A DNA stretch of 64,000 nucleotides from assembly GCF_045679555.1 (NCBI RefSeq), contig NC_092087.1, forward strand, positions 86,268,142 through 86,332,141. The letters are read 5' to 3'. The position numbers were made by a program, and so were the translations under genes. The DNA is from Salvelinus alpinus (lineage: Eukaryota > Chordata > Actinopteri > Salmoniformes > Salmonidae). The notes under the pieces were generated by a model. It did not search any database, was not told where the DNA came from, and saw nothing but the letters and a program-made list of their open reading frames with translations. This document shows, piece by piece, positions 12,106 through 26,110 of this stretch (position 1 is its first letter; each line of letters opens with the position of its first letter).

Positions 12106-12968
12106 TGTGGCGAAATCCTGCACTTAAGTGCGCTGCCACTTTAAGAGCGCATGAGCAGTAGGAAGGAGGAGATAAAAGAGCTCGTTAAGCTCTATTGGAA
12201 AGAAGCTATTGATTGGCGCGACAGTTTTTGTTGTGTGCTATGCTGCAGAGGTTTTTTGTTTGTCTTCAGCGTATGTGGTTGTACAGTGTTTGGATCAATC
12301 CTCGGTGTGATCGCTCGACGACGTGGTTGTTCTCATTTGGGACCACGATGGTTATGGATCAAATGGATAAGTAGCAACATTTGTTGTGAAGCGTTCAACT
12401 ACAACCCAACATACCATCGGACAGTCAGACCGGATACCTGCAACCTCAAGACCACAGCTAAGCCCTCTCTTGTTCCCTTTCTCTCTTTCTCTTCACGCTA
12501 TGTTCCAGTGCTTTACACTGCAACCGACTCTATTTCCTAAGTACATTGACGTTTCATTGGAGCTGGACTAGTGTGTATATGAACACCACACATTCATACC
12601 CTCTGCACTCCTTCCCAGGAAGAAAATACAAACTATTGCAAATCCTCTGTGTGATGACTGGGTTAATTTGTTATTGTATGAAGTTGCTGTTTATTTGCTC
12701 TGCCATTATTGTTATATGAGGTATGTTTGGTGGGGTTACCAAGAATTGTGGAAGGACTGTGATGTGTGATCTATAGGGTGTGTATTCTTTTTCTCTCCGC
12801 TGGCTATCTGGTCAACAGGCTACACTCTAGGCAGTCTCTTCTGTTGATGTGTGTGGGTCTGGTAGTGGTACTCTCGCTGTTCTACTATTCTTTTCTTTCG
12901 GCAGGGTTAATACCTGCCTGGCGCCCGAACAAAATCTTCTTTACCTTTCTCTAATTAATACCGCTACA
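12106..12968 (+). repeat. 3' LTR, complete (863 bp)
   Basis: It starts TGTGGCG and ends GCTACA, followed by the AGGG duplication. It contains an ataaaa TATA-like stretch near 12170 and a CT-rich block. The motif TGGCGCCCGAAC at 12919-12930, 38 bp before the end, resembles a tRNA-Lys-type primer-binding site lying inside the LTR. Segment 12804-12968 has no counterpart at the left end. Confidence 0.9.
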
Positions 12969-15900
12969 AGGGGATAGGGATACTAAAGTGATGTAGGTAT
13001 AGAGGTAAGGGGACAGGGATACTAAAGTGATGTAGGTATAGGGGTAAGGGGACAGGGATACTAAAGTGATGTAGGTATAGGGGTAAGGGGACAGGGATAC
13101 TAAAGTGATGTAGGTATAGGGGTAAGGGGACAGGGATACTAAAGTGATGTAGGTATAGGGGTAAGGGGACAGGGATACTAAAGTGATGTAGGTATAGGGG
13201 TAAGGGGACAGGGATACTAAAGTGATGTAGGTATAGGGGTAAAGGACAGGGATACTAAAGTGATGTAGGTATAGGGGTAAGGGGACAGGGATACTAAAGT
13301 GATGTAGGTATAGGGGTAAGGGGACAGGGGACAGGGATACTAAAGTGATGTAGGTATAGGGGTAAGGGGACAGGGATACTAAAGTGATGTAGGTATAGGG
13401 GTAAGGGGACAGGGGACAGGGATACTAAAGTGATGTAGGTATAGGGGTAAGGGGACAGGGATACTAAAGTGATGTAGGTATAGGGGTAAAGGACAGGGAT
13501 ACTAAAGTGATGTAGGTTTAGGGGTAAGGGGACAGGGATACTAAAGTGATGTAGGTATAGGGGTAAGGGGACAGGGATACTAAAGTGATGTAGGTATAGG
13601 GGTAAGGGGACAGGGGTACTAAAGTGATGTAGGTATAGGGGTAAGGGACAGGGATACTAAAGTGATGTAGGTATAGGGGTAAGGGGACAGGGATACTAAA
13701 GTGATGTAGGTATAGGGGTAAAGGACAGGGATACTAAAGTGATGTAGGTATAGGGGTAAGGGGACAGGGATACTAAAGTGATGTAGGTATAGGGATAAGG
13801 GGACAGGGGTACTAAAGTGATGTAGGTATAGGGGTAAGGGGACAGGGATACTAAAGTGATGTAGGTATAGGGGTAAGGGGACAGGGATACTAAAGTGATG
13901 TAGGTATAGTGGTAAAGGACAGGGATACTAAAGTGATGTAGGTATAGGGGTAAGGGGACAGGGATACTAAAGTGATGTAGGTATAGGGGTAAGGGACAGG
14001 GATACTAAAGTGATGTAGGTATAGGGGTAAGGGGACAGGGATACTAAAGTGATGTAGGTATAGGGGTAAGGGGTCAGGGATACTAAAGTGATGTAGGTAT
14101 AGGGGTAAGGGGATAGGGATACTAAAGTGATGTAGGTATAGGGGTAAGGGGACAGGGATACTAAAGTGATGTAGGTATAGGGGTAAGGGGTCAGGGATAC
14201 TAAAGTGATGTAGGTATAGGGGTAAGGGGACAGGGATACTAAAGTGATGTAGGTATAGGGGTAAGGGGACAGGGATACTAAAGTGATGTAGGTATAGGGG
14301 TAAGGGGACAGGGATACTAAAGTGATGTAGGTATAGGGGTAAGGGACAGGGATACTAAAGTGATGTAGGTATAGGGGTAAGGGGACAGGGATACTAAAGT
14401 GATGTAGGTATAGGGGTAAGGGGACAGGGATACTAAAGTGATGTAGGTATAGGGGTAAGGGACAGGGATACTAAAGTGATGTAGGTATAGGGGTAAGGGG
14501 TCAGGGATACTAAAGTGATGTAGGTATAGGGGTAAGGGACAGGGATACTAAAGTGATGTAGGTATAGGGGTAAGGGGACAGGGATACTAAAGTGATGTAG
14601 GTATAGGGGTAAGGGGTCAGGGATACTAAAGTGATGTAGGTATAGGGGTAAGGGGATAGGGATACTAAAGTGATGTAGGTATAGGGGTAAGGGGATAGGG
14701 ATACTAAAGTGATGTAGGTATAGGGGTAAGGGGACAGGGATACTAAAGTGATGTAGGTATAGGGGTAAGGGGATAGGGATACTAAAGTGATGTAGGTATA
14801 GGGGTAAGGGGTCAGGGATACTAAAGTGATGTAGGTATAGGGGTAAGGGGACAGGGATACTAAAGTGATGTAGGTATAGGGGTAGGGGGACAGGGATACT
14901 AAAGTGATGTAGGTATAGGGGTAAGGGGACAGGGATACTAAAGTGATGTAGGTATAGGGGTAGGGGGACAGGGATACTAAAGTGATGTAGGTATAGGGGT
15001 AGGGGGACAGGGATACTAAAGTGATGTAGGTATAGGGGTAAGGGGACAGGGATACTAAAGTGATGTAGGTATAGGGGTAAGGGGTAAGGGGTCAGGGATA
15101 CTAAAGTGATGTAGGTATAGGGGTAAGGGGACAGGGATACTAAAGTGATGTTTGTATAGGGGTAAGGGGTAAGGGGTCAGGGATACTAAAGTGATGTAGG
15201 TATAGGGGTAAGGGGACAGGGATACTATAGTGATGTTTGTATAGGGGTAAGGGGTAAGGGGTCAGGGATACTAAAGTGATGTAGGTATAGGGGTAAGGGG
15301 ACAGGGATACTAAAGTGATGTAGGTATAGGGGTAAGGGGACAGGGATACTAAAGTGATGTAGGTATAGGGGTAAGGGGACAGGGATACTAAAGTGATGTA
15401 GGTATAGGGGTAAGGGGACAGGGATACTAAAGTGATGTAGGTATAGGGGACAGGGGACAGGGATACTAAAGTGATGTAGGTATAGGGGTAAGGGGTAAGG
15501 GGTCAGGGATACTAAAGTGATGTAGGTATAGGAGTAAGGGGACAGGGATACTAAAGTGATGTAGGTATAGGAGTAATGGGACAGGGATACTAAAGTGATG
15601 TAGGTATAGGGGACAGGGGACAGGGATACTAAAGTGATGTAGGTATAGGGGTAAGGGGTAAGGGGTCAGGGATACTAAAGTGATGTAGGTATAGGAGTAA
15701 GGGGACAGGGATACTAAAGTGATGTAGGTATAGGGGTAAGGGGACAGGGATACTAAAGTAATGTAGGTATAGGGGTAAGGGGACAGGGATACTAAAGTGA
15801 TGTAGGTATAGGGGTAAGGGGACAGGGATACTAAAGTGATGTAGGTATAGGGGTAAGGGGACAGGGATACTAAAGTGATGTAGGTATAGGGGTAAGGGGA

Positions 15901-18900
15901 CAGGGATACTAAAGTGATGTAGGTATAGGGGTAAGGGGACAGGGATACTAAAGTGATGTAGGTTTAGGGGTAAGGGGACAGGGATACTAAAGTGATGTAG
16001 GTATAGGGGTAAGGGGTCAGGGATACTAAAGTGATGTAGGTTTAGGGGTAAGGGGACAGGGATACTAAAGTGATGTAGGTTTAGGGGTAAGGGGACAGGG
16101 ATACTAAAGTGATGTAGGTTTAGGGGTAAGGGGACAGGGATACTAAAGTGATGTAGGTTTAGGGGTAAGGGGACAGGGATACTAAAGTGATGTAGGTATA
16201 GGGGTAAGGGGTCAGGGATACTAAAGTGATGTAGGTTTAGGGGTAAGGGGACAGGGATACTAAAGTGATGTAGGTTTAGGGGTAAGGGGACAGGGGACAG
16301 GGATACTAAAGTGATGTAGGTATAGGGGTAAGGGGATAGGGATACTAAAGTGATGTAGGTATAGGAGTAAGGGGACAGGGATACTAAAGTGATGTAGGTA
16401 TAGGGGTAAGGGGTCAGGGATACTAAAGTGATGTAGGTGTAGGAGTAAGGGGACAGGGATACTAAAGTGATGTAGGTATAGGGGTAAGGGGACAGGGATA
16501 CTAAAGTGATGTAGGTATAGGGGTAAGGGGACAGGGATACTAAAGTGATGTAGGTATAGGGGTAAGGGGACAGGGATACTAAAGTGATGTAGGTATAGGG
16601 GTAAGGGGACAGGGATACTAAAGTGATGTAGGTATAGGGGTAAGGGGACAGGGATACTAAAGTGATGTAGGTATAGGGGTAAGGGGACAGGGATACTAAA
16701 GTGATGTAGGTATAGGGGACAGGGGACAGGGATACTAAAGTGATGTAGGTATAGGGGTAAGGGGTAAGGGGTCAGGGATACTAAAGTGATGTAGGTATAG
16801 GAGTAAGGGGACAGGGATACTAAAGTGATGTAGGTATAGGGGTAAGGGGACAGGGATACTAAAGTGATGTAGGTATAGGAGTAAGGGGACAGGGATACTA
16901 AAGTGATGTAGGTATAGGAGTAAGGGGACAGGGATACTAAAGTGATGTAGGTATAGGGGTAAGGGGACAGGGATACTAAAGTGATGTAGGTTTAGGGGTA
17001 AGGGGACAGGGATACTAAAGTGATGTAGGTATAGGGGTAAGGGGTCAGGGATACTAAAGTGATGTAGGTTTAGGGGTAAGGGGACAGGGATACTAAAGTG
17101 ATGTAGGTTTAGGGGTAAGGGGACAGGGATACTAAAGTGATGTAGGTTTAGGGGTAAGGGGACAGGGATACTAAAGTGATGTAGGTTTAGGGGTAAGGGG
17201 ACAGGGATACTAAAGTGATGTAGGTATAGGGGTAAGGGGTCAGGGATACTAAAGTGATGTAGGTTTAGGGGTAAGGGGACAGGGATACTAAAGTGATGTA
17301 GGTTTAGGGGTAAGGGGACAGGGATACTAAAGTGATGTAGGTATAGGGGTAAGGGGATAGGGATACTAAAGTGATGTAGGTATAGGAGTAAGGGGACAGG
17401 GATACTAAAGTGATGTAGGTATAGGGGTAAGGGGTCAGGGATACTAAAGTGATGTAGGTTTAGGGGTAAGGGGACAGGGGACAGGGATACTAAAGTGATG
17501 TAGGTATAGGAGTAAGGGGACAGGGATACTAAAGTGATGTAGGTTTAGGGGTAAGGGGACAGGGATACTAAAGTGATGTAGGTTTAGGGGTAAGGGGACA
17601 GGGATACTAAAGTGATGTAGGTATAGGGGTAAGGGGACAGGGATACTAAAGTGATGTAGGTATAGGGGTAAGGGGACAGGTATACTAAAGTGATGTAGGT
17701 ATAGGGGTAAGGGGTCAGGGATACTAAAGTGATGTAGGTATAGGGGTAAGGGGACAGGGATACTAAAGTGATGTAGGTATAGGGGTAAGGGGTAAGGGGT
17801 CAGGGATACTAAAGTGATGTAGGTATAGGGGTAAGGGGACAGGGATACTAAAGTGATGTAGGTATAGGGGTAAGGGGACAGGGATACTAAAGTGATGTAG
17901 GTATAGGGGTAAGGGGACAGGGATACTAAAGTGATGTAGGTATAGGGGTAAGGGGACAGGGATACTAAAGTGATGTAGGTATAGGGGACAGGGGACAGGG
18001 ATACTAAAGTGATGTAGGTATAGGGGTAAGGGGTAAGGGGTCAGGGATACTAAAGTGATGTAGGTATAGGAGTAAGGGGACAGGGATACTAAAGTGATGT
18101 AGGTATAGGGGTAAGGGGACAGGGATACTAAAGTGATGTAGGTATAGGGGTAAGGGGACAGGGATACTAAAGTGATGTAGGTATAGGAGTAAGGGGACAG
18201 GGATACTAAAGTGATGTAGGTATAGGGGTAAGGGGACAGGGATACTAAAGTGATGTAGGTTTAGGGGTAAGGGGACAGGGATACTAAAGTGATGTAGGTA
18301 TAGGGGTAAGGGGTCAGGGATACTAAAGTGATGTAGGTTTAGGGGTAAGGGGACAGGGATACTAAAGTGATGTAGGTTTAGGGGTAAGGGGACAGGGATA
18401 CTAAAGTGATGTAGGTTTAGGGGTAAGGGGACAGGGATACTAAAGTGATGTAGGTTTAGGGGTAAGGGGACAGGGATACTAAAGTGATGTAGGTATAGGG
18501 GTAAGGGGTCAGGGATACTAAAGTGATGTAGGTTTAGGGGTAAGGGGACAGGGATACTAAAGTGATGTAGGTTTAGGGGTAAGGGGACAGGGATACTAAA
18601 GTGATGTAGGTATAGGGGTAAGGGGATAGGGATACTAAAGTGATGTAGGTATAGGAGTAAGGGGACAGGGATTACTAAAGTGATGTAGGTATAAGGGGTA
18701 AGGGGTCAGGGATACTAAAGTGATGTAGGTTTAGGGGTAAGGGGACAGGGATACTAAAGTGATGTAGGTATAGGAGTAAGGGGACAGGGATACTAAAGTG
18801 ATGTAGGTTTAGGGGTAAGGGGACAGGGATACTAAAGTGATGTAGGTTTAGGGGTAAGGGGACAGGGATACTAAAGTGATGTAGGTATAGGGGTAAGGGG

Positions 18901-21900
18901 ACAGGGATACTAAAGTGATGTAGGTATAGGGGTAAGGGGACAGGGATACTAAAGTGATGTAGGTATAGGGGTAAGGGGTCAGGGATACAAAAGTGATGTA
19001 GGTATAGGGGTAAGGGGACAGGGATACTAAAGTGATGTAGGTATAGGGGTAAGGGGTAAGGGGTCAGGGATACTAAAGTGATGTAGGTATAGGGGTAAGG
19101 GGACAGGGATACTAAAGTGATGTAGGTATAGGGGTAAGGGGTCAGGGATACTAAAGTGATGTAGGTATAGGGGTAAGGGGACAGGGATACTAAAGTGATG
19201 TAGGTATAGGGGTAAGGGGTCAGGGATACTAAAGTGATGTAGGTATAGGGGTAAGGGGACAGGGTACTAAAGTGATGTAGGTATAGGGGTAAGGGACAGG
19301 GATACTAAAGTGATGTAGGTATAGGGGTAAGGGGACAGGGATACTAAAGTGATGTAGGTATAGGGGTAAGGGGATAGGGATACTAAAGTGATGTAGGTAT
19401 AGGGGTAAGGGGTCAGGGATACAAAAGTGATGTAGGTATAGGGGTAAGGGGACAGGGATACTAAAGTGATGTAGGTTTAGGGGTAAGGGGACAGGGATAC
19501 TAAAGTGATGTAGGTATAGGGGTAAGGGGACAGGGATACTAAAGTGATGTAGGTATAGGGGTAAGGGGACAGGGATACTAAAGTGATGTAGGTATAGGGG
19601 TAAGGGGACAGGGATACTAAAGTGATGTAGGTATAGGGGTAAGGGACAGGGATACTAAAGTGATGTAGGTATAGGGGTAAGGGACAGGGATACTAAAGTG
19701 ATGTAGGTATAGGGGTAAGGGGACAGGGATACTAAAGTGATGTAGGTATAGGGGTAAGGGACAGGGATACTAAAGTGATGTAGGTATAGGGGTAAGGGGA
19801 CAGGGATACTAAAGTGATGTAGGTATAGGGGTAAGGGGACAGGGATACTAAAGTGATGTAGGTATAGGGGTAAGGGGATAGGGATACTAAAGTGATGTAG
19901 GTATAGGGGTAAGGGGACAGGGATACTAAAGTGATGTAGGTTTAGGGGTAAGGGGACAGGGATACTAAAGTGATGTAGGTATAGGGGTAAGGGGACAGGG
20001 ATACTAAAGTGATGTAGGTATAGGGGTAAGGGGACAGGGATACTAAAGTGATGTAGGTATAGGGGTAAGGGGTCAGGGATACTAAAGTGATGTAGGTATA
20101 GGGGTAAGGGGACAGGGATACTAAAGTGATGTAGGTATAGGGGTAAGGGGTCAGGGATACTAAAGTGATGTAGGTTTAGGGGTAAGGGGACAGGGATACT
20201 AAAGTGATGTAGGTATAGGAGTAAGGGGACAGGGATACTAAAGTGATGTAGGTTTAGGGGTAAGGGGACAGGGATACTAAAGTGATGTAGGTTTAGGGGT
20301 AAGGGGACAGGGATACTAAAGTGATGTAGGTATAGGGGTAAGGGGACAGGGATACTAAAGTGATGTAGGTATAGGGGTAAGGGGACAGGGATACTAAAGT
20401 GATGTAGGTATAGGGGTAAGGGGACAGGGATACTAAAGTGATGTAGGTATAGGGGTAAGGGACAGGGATACTAAAGTGATGTAGGTATAGGGGTAAGGGG
20501 TAAGGGGTCAGGGATACTAAAGTGATGTAGGTATAGGGGTAAGGGGACAGGGATACTAAAGTGATGTAGGTATAGGGGTAAGGGGTAAGGGGTCAGGGAT
20601 ACTAAAGTGATGTAGGTATAGGGGTAAGGGGACAGGGGACAGGGATACTAAAGTGATGTAGGTATAGGGGTAAAGGACAGGGATACTAAAGTGATGTAGG
20701 TATAGGGGTAAGGGGGACAGGGATACTAAAGTGATGTAGGTATAGGGGTAAAGGACAGGGATACTAAAGTGATGTAGGTATAGGGGTAAAGGACAGGGAT
20801 ACTAAAGTGATGTAGGTTTAGGGGTAAGGGACAGGGATACTAAAGTGATGTAGGTTTAGGGGTAAGGGACGGGGATACTAAAGTGATGTAGGTATAGGGG
20901 TAAAGGACAGGGATACTAAAGTGATGTAGGTATAGGGGTAAGGGACAGGGATACTAAAGTGATGTAGGTATAGGGGACAGGGGACAGGGATACTAAAGTG
21001 ATGTAGGTATAGGGGTAAGGGGTAAGGGGTCAGGGATACTAAAGTGATGTAGGTATAGGGGTAAGGGACAGGGATACTAAAGTGATGTAGGTATAGAGGT
21101 AAGGGGACAGGGATACTAAAGTGATGTAGGTATAGGGGTAAGGGACAGGGATACTAAAGTGATGTAGGTATAGGGGTAAGGGGACAGGGATACTAAAGTG
21201 ATGTAGGTATAGGGGTAAAGGACAGGGATACTAAAGTGATGTAGGTATAGGGGACAGGGGACAGGGATACTAAAGTGATGTAGGTATAGGGGTAAGGGGT
21301 AAGGGGTCAGGGATACTAAAGTGATGTATGTATAGGGGTAAGGGACAGGGATACTAAAGTGATGTAGGTATAGGGGACAGGGGACAGGGATACTAAAGTG
21401 ATGTAGGTATAGAGGTAAGGGGACAGGGATACTAAAGTGATGTAGGTATAGGGGTAAGGGGACAGGGATACTAAAGTGATGTAGGTATAGGGCTAAGGGG
21501 ACAGGGATACTAAAGTGATGTAGGTATAGGGGTAAAGGACAGGGATACTAAAGTGATGTAGGTATAGGGGTAAGGGGACAGGGATACTAAAGTGATGTAG
21601 GTATAGGGGTAAGGGGACAGGGATACTAAAGTGATGTAGGTATAGGGGTAAAGGACAGGGATACTAAAGTGATGTAGGTATAGGGGTAAGGGGACAGGGA
21701 TACTAAAGTGATGTAGGTATAGGGGTAAGGGGACAGGGATACTAAAGTGATGTAGGTATAGGGGTAAAGGACAGGGATACTAAAGTGATGTAGGTATAGG
21801 GGTAAGGGGACAGGGATACTAAAGTGATGTAGGTATAGGGGTAAGGGGACAGGGATACTAAAGTGATGTAGGTATAGGGGTAAGGGGACAGGGATACTAA

Positions 21901-24900
21901 AGTGATGTAGGTATAGGGGTAAGGGGTAAGGGATACTAAAGTGATGTAGGTATAGGGGTAAGGGGTCAGGGATACTAAAGTGATGTAGGTATAGGGGTAA
22001 GGGGACAGGGATACTAAAGTGATGTAGGTATAGGGGTAAGGGGTAAGGGATACTAAAGTGATGTAGGTATAGGGGTAAAGGACAGGGATACTAAAGTGAT
22101 GTAAGTATAGGGGTAAAGGACAGGGATACTAAAGTGATGTAGGTATAGGGGTAAAGGACAGGGATACTAAAGTGATGTAGGTTTAGGGGTAAGGGGACAG
22201 GGATACTAAAGTGATGTAGGTATAGGGGTAAAGGGTCAGGGATACTAAAGTGATGTAGGTTTAGGGGTAAGGGGACAGGGATACTAAAGTGATGTAGGTA
22301 TAGGGGTAAGGGACAGGGATACTAAAGTGATGTAGGTATAGGGGTAAGGGACAGGGATACTAAAGTGATGTAGGTATAGGGGTAAGGGGACAGGGATACT
22401 AAAGTGATGTAGGTATAGGGGTAAGGGGTCAGGGATACTAAAGTGATGTAGGTTTAGGGGTAAAGGGACAGGGATACTAAAGTGATGTAGGTATAGGGGT
22501 AAGGGGACAGGGATACTAAAGTGATGTAGGTATAGGGGTAAGGGGACAGGGATACGAAAGTAATGTAGGTATAGGGGTAAAGGGTCAGGGGACAGGGATA
22601 CTAAAGTGATGTAGGTATAGGGGTAAGGGGACAGGGATACTAAAGTAATGTAGGTATAGGGGTAAAGGGTCAGGGATACTAAAGTGATGTAGGTTTAGGG
22701 GTAAGGGGACAGGGATACTAAAGTGATGTAGGTATAGGGGTAAGGGACAGGGATACTAAAGTGATGTAGGTATAGGGGTAAGGGGTCAGGGATACTAAAG
22801 TGATGTAGGTATAGGGGTAAGGGGACAGGGATACTAAAGTGATGTAGGTATAGGGGTAAGGGGACAGGGATACTAAAGTGATGTAGGTATAGGGGTAAGG
22901 GGACAGGGATACTAAAGTGATGTAGGTATAGGGGTAAGGGGATAGGGATACTAAAGTGATGTAGGTATAGGGGTAAGGGGTCAGGGATACTAAAGTGATG
23001 TAGGTATAGGGGTAAGGGGACAGGGATACTAAAGTGATGTAGGTATAGGGGTAAGGGGACAGGGATACTAAAGTGATGTAGGTATAGGGGTAAGGGGACA
23101 GGGATACTAAAGTGATGTAGGTATAGGGGTAAGGGGTCAGGGATACTAAAGTGATGTAGGTATAGGGGTAAGGGGACAGGGATACTAAAGTTATATAGGT
23201 ATAGGGGTAAGGGGTCAGGGATACTAAAGTGATGTAGGTATAGGGGTAAGGGGACAGGGGTACTAAAGTGATGTAGGTATAGGGGTAAGGGGACAGGGAT
23301 ACTAAAGTGATGTAGGTATAGGGGTAAGGGGACAGGGATACTAAAGTGATGTAGGTATAGGGGTAAGGGGACAGGGATACTAAAGTGATGTAGGTATAGG
23401 GGTAAGGGGTCAGGGATACTAAAGTGATGTAGGTATAGGGGTAAGGGGACAGGGATACTAAAGTGATGTAGGTATAGGGGTAAGGGGACAGGGATACTAA
23501 AGTGATGTAGGTATAGGGGTAAGGGGTCAGGGATACTAAAGTGATGTAGGTATAGGGGTAAGGGACAGGGATACTAAAGTGATGTAGGTATAGGGGTAAG
23601 GGGTCAGGGATACTAAAGTGATGTAGGTATAGGGGTAAGGGACAGGGATACTAAAGTGATGTAGGTATAGGGGTAAGGGGACAGGGATACTAAAGTGATG
23701 TAGGTATAGGGGTAAGGGGACAGGGATACTAAAGTGATGTAGGTATAGGGGTAAGGGGACAGGGATACTAAAGTTATATAGGTATAGGGGTAAGGGGTCA
23801 GGGATACTAAAGTGATGTAGGTATAGGGGTAAGGGGACAGGGATACTAAAGTGATGTAGGTATAGGGGTAAGGGGACAGGGATACTAAAGTGATGTAGGT
23901 ATAGGGGTAAGGGGACAGGGATACTAAAGTGATGTAGGTATAGGGGTAAGGGGTCAGGGATACTAAAGTGATGTAGGTTTAGGGGTAAGGGGACAGGGAT
24001 ACTAAAGTGATGTAGGTATAGGGGTAAGGGGACAGGAATACTAAAGTGATGTAGGTATAGGGGTAAGGGGACAGGAATACTAAAGTGATGTAGGTATAGG
24101 GGTAAGGGGACAGGAATACTAAAGTGATGTAGGTATAGGGGTAAGGGGACAGGGATACTAAAGTGATGTAGGTATAGGGGTAAAGGGACAGGGGACAGGG
24201 ATACTAAAGTGATGTAGGTATAGGGGTAAGGGGACAGGGATACTAAAGTAATGTAGGTATAGGGGTAAGGGACAGGGATACTAAAGTGATGTAGGTATAG
24301 GGGTAAGGGGACAGGGATACTAAAGTGATGTAGGTTTAGGGGTAAAGGGTCAGGGATACTAAAGTGATGTAGGTTTAGGGGTAAGGGGACAGGGATACTA
24401 AAGTGATGTAGGTTTAGGGGTAAGGGGACAGGGATACTAAAGTGATGTAGGTATAGGGGTAAGGGGACAGGGTACTAAAGTGATGTAGGTATAGGGGTAA
24501 GGGGACAGGGATACTAAAGTGATGTAGGTATAGGGGTAAGGGACAGGGATACTAAAGTGATGTAGGTATAGAGGTAAGGGGACAGGGATACTAAAGTGAT
24601 GTAGGTATAGGGGTAAGGGGACAGGGGACAGGGATACTAAAGTGATGTAGGTATAGGGGTACAGGGGACAGGGATACTAAAGTGATGTAGGTATAGGGGT
24701 AAGGGGACAGGGATACTAAAGTGATGTAGGTATAGGGGTAAGGGGACAGGGATACTAAAGTGATGTAGGTATAGGGGTAAGGGGACAGGGATACTAAAGT
24801 GATGTAGGTATAGGGGTAAGGGACAGGGATACTAAAGTGATGTAGGTATAGAGGTAAGGGGACAGGGATACTAAAGTGATGTAGGTATAGGGGTAAGGGG

Positions 24901-26110
24901 ACAGGGGACAGGGATACTAAAGTGATGTAGGTATAGGGGTAAGGGGACAGGGGACAGGGATACTAAAGTGATGTAGGTATAGGGGTAAGGGGACAGGGAT
25001 ACTAAAGTGATGTAGGTATAGGGGTAAGGGGACAGGGATACTAAAGTGATGTAGGTATAGGGGTAAGGGGACAGGGATACTAAAGTGATGTAGGTATAGG
25101 GGTAAGGGGACAGGGATACTAAAGTGATGTAGGTATAGGGGTAAGGGGACAGGGATACTAAAGTGATGTAGGTATAGGGGTAAGGGACAGGGATACTAAA
25201 GTGATGTAGGTATAGGGGTAAGGGGTCAGGGATACTAAAGTGATGTAGGTATAGGGGTAAGGGGACAGGGTACTAAAGTGATGTAGGTATAGGGGTAAGG
25301 GGACAGGGATACTAAAGTTATATAGGTATAGGGGTAAGGGACAGGGATACTAAAGTGATGTAGGTATAGGGGTAAAGGGTCAGGGATACTAAAGTGATGT
25401 AGGTATAGGGGTAAGGGACAGGGATACTAAAGTGATGTAGGTATAGGGGTAAGGGGACAGGGATACTAAAGTTATATAGGTATAGGGGTAAGGGACAGGG
25501 ATACTAAAGTGATGTAGGTATAGGGGTAAGGGGACAGGGATACTAAAGTGATGTAGGTATAGGGGTAAGGGGACAGGGGACAGGGATACTAAAGTGATGT
25601 AGGTATAGGGGTAAGGGGACAGGGGACAGGGATACTAAAGTGATGTAGGTATAGGGGTAAGGGACAGGGATACTAAAGTGATGTAGGTATAGGGGTAAGG
25701 GACATGGATACTAAAGTGATGTAGGTATAGGGGTAAGGGACAGGGATACTAAAGTGATGTAGGTATAGGGGTAAGGGGTCAGGGATACTAAAGTGATGTA
25801 GGTATAGGGGTAAGGGGATAGGGATACTAAAGTGATGTAGGTATAGGGGTAAGGGACAGGGATACTAAAGTGATGTAGGTATAGGGGTAAGGGGACAGGG
25901 ATACTAAAGTGATGTATGTATAGGGGTAAGGGACAGGGATACTAAAGTGATGTAGGTATAGGGGTAAGGGACAGGGATACTAAAGTGATGTAGGTATAGG
26001 GGTAAGGGGACAGGGATACTAAAGTGATGTAGGTATAGGGGTAAGGGGACAGGGATACTAAAGTGATGTAGGTATAGGGGTAAGGGGACAGGGATACTAA
26101 AGTGATGTAG
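12969..26110 (+). repeat. 39-bp minisatellite, segment 3 (about 13 kb)
   Basis: The array continues after the LTR insertion with roughly 335 more units. Variants with 'gtaggtttagggg' cluster at 15960-16290, 16985-17340, 18255-18590 and 20160-20300, in the same order each time, showing block duplications of about 1.0 and 1.3 kb. Toward 26100 the units become irregular and lengthen into the flanking element. Nothing else is inserted here. Confidence 0.98.

Larger units (their letters stand above)
9967..12968 (+). mobile_element. Ty3/gypsy-type LTR retrotransposon, internally deleted
   Basis: The element is inserted cleanly in the 39-bp array. It has direct terminal repeats at 9967-10664 (truncated) and 12106-12968 (complete, 863 bp), TG...CA ends, a 4-bp AGGG duplication and a polypurine tract before the right LTR. 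Only the end of pol remains: the tail of RNase H and integrase, an order (RNase H before integrase, integrase last) typical of Ty3/gypsy. Gag, protease, reverse transcriptase, primer-binding site and the last 165 bp of the left LTR are missing. The two LTRs look identical over the shared 698 bp by eye, implying recent insertion. It cannot be autonomous. Confidence 0.92.

Noticed and set aside
605-26110. Possible CRISPR array or centromere/telomere repeat
   Set aside because: No spacers between repeats, eukaryotic context, and the unit is not TTAGGG. Flanks show that it lies in a dispersed repeat in a chromosome arm next to genes.
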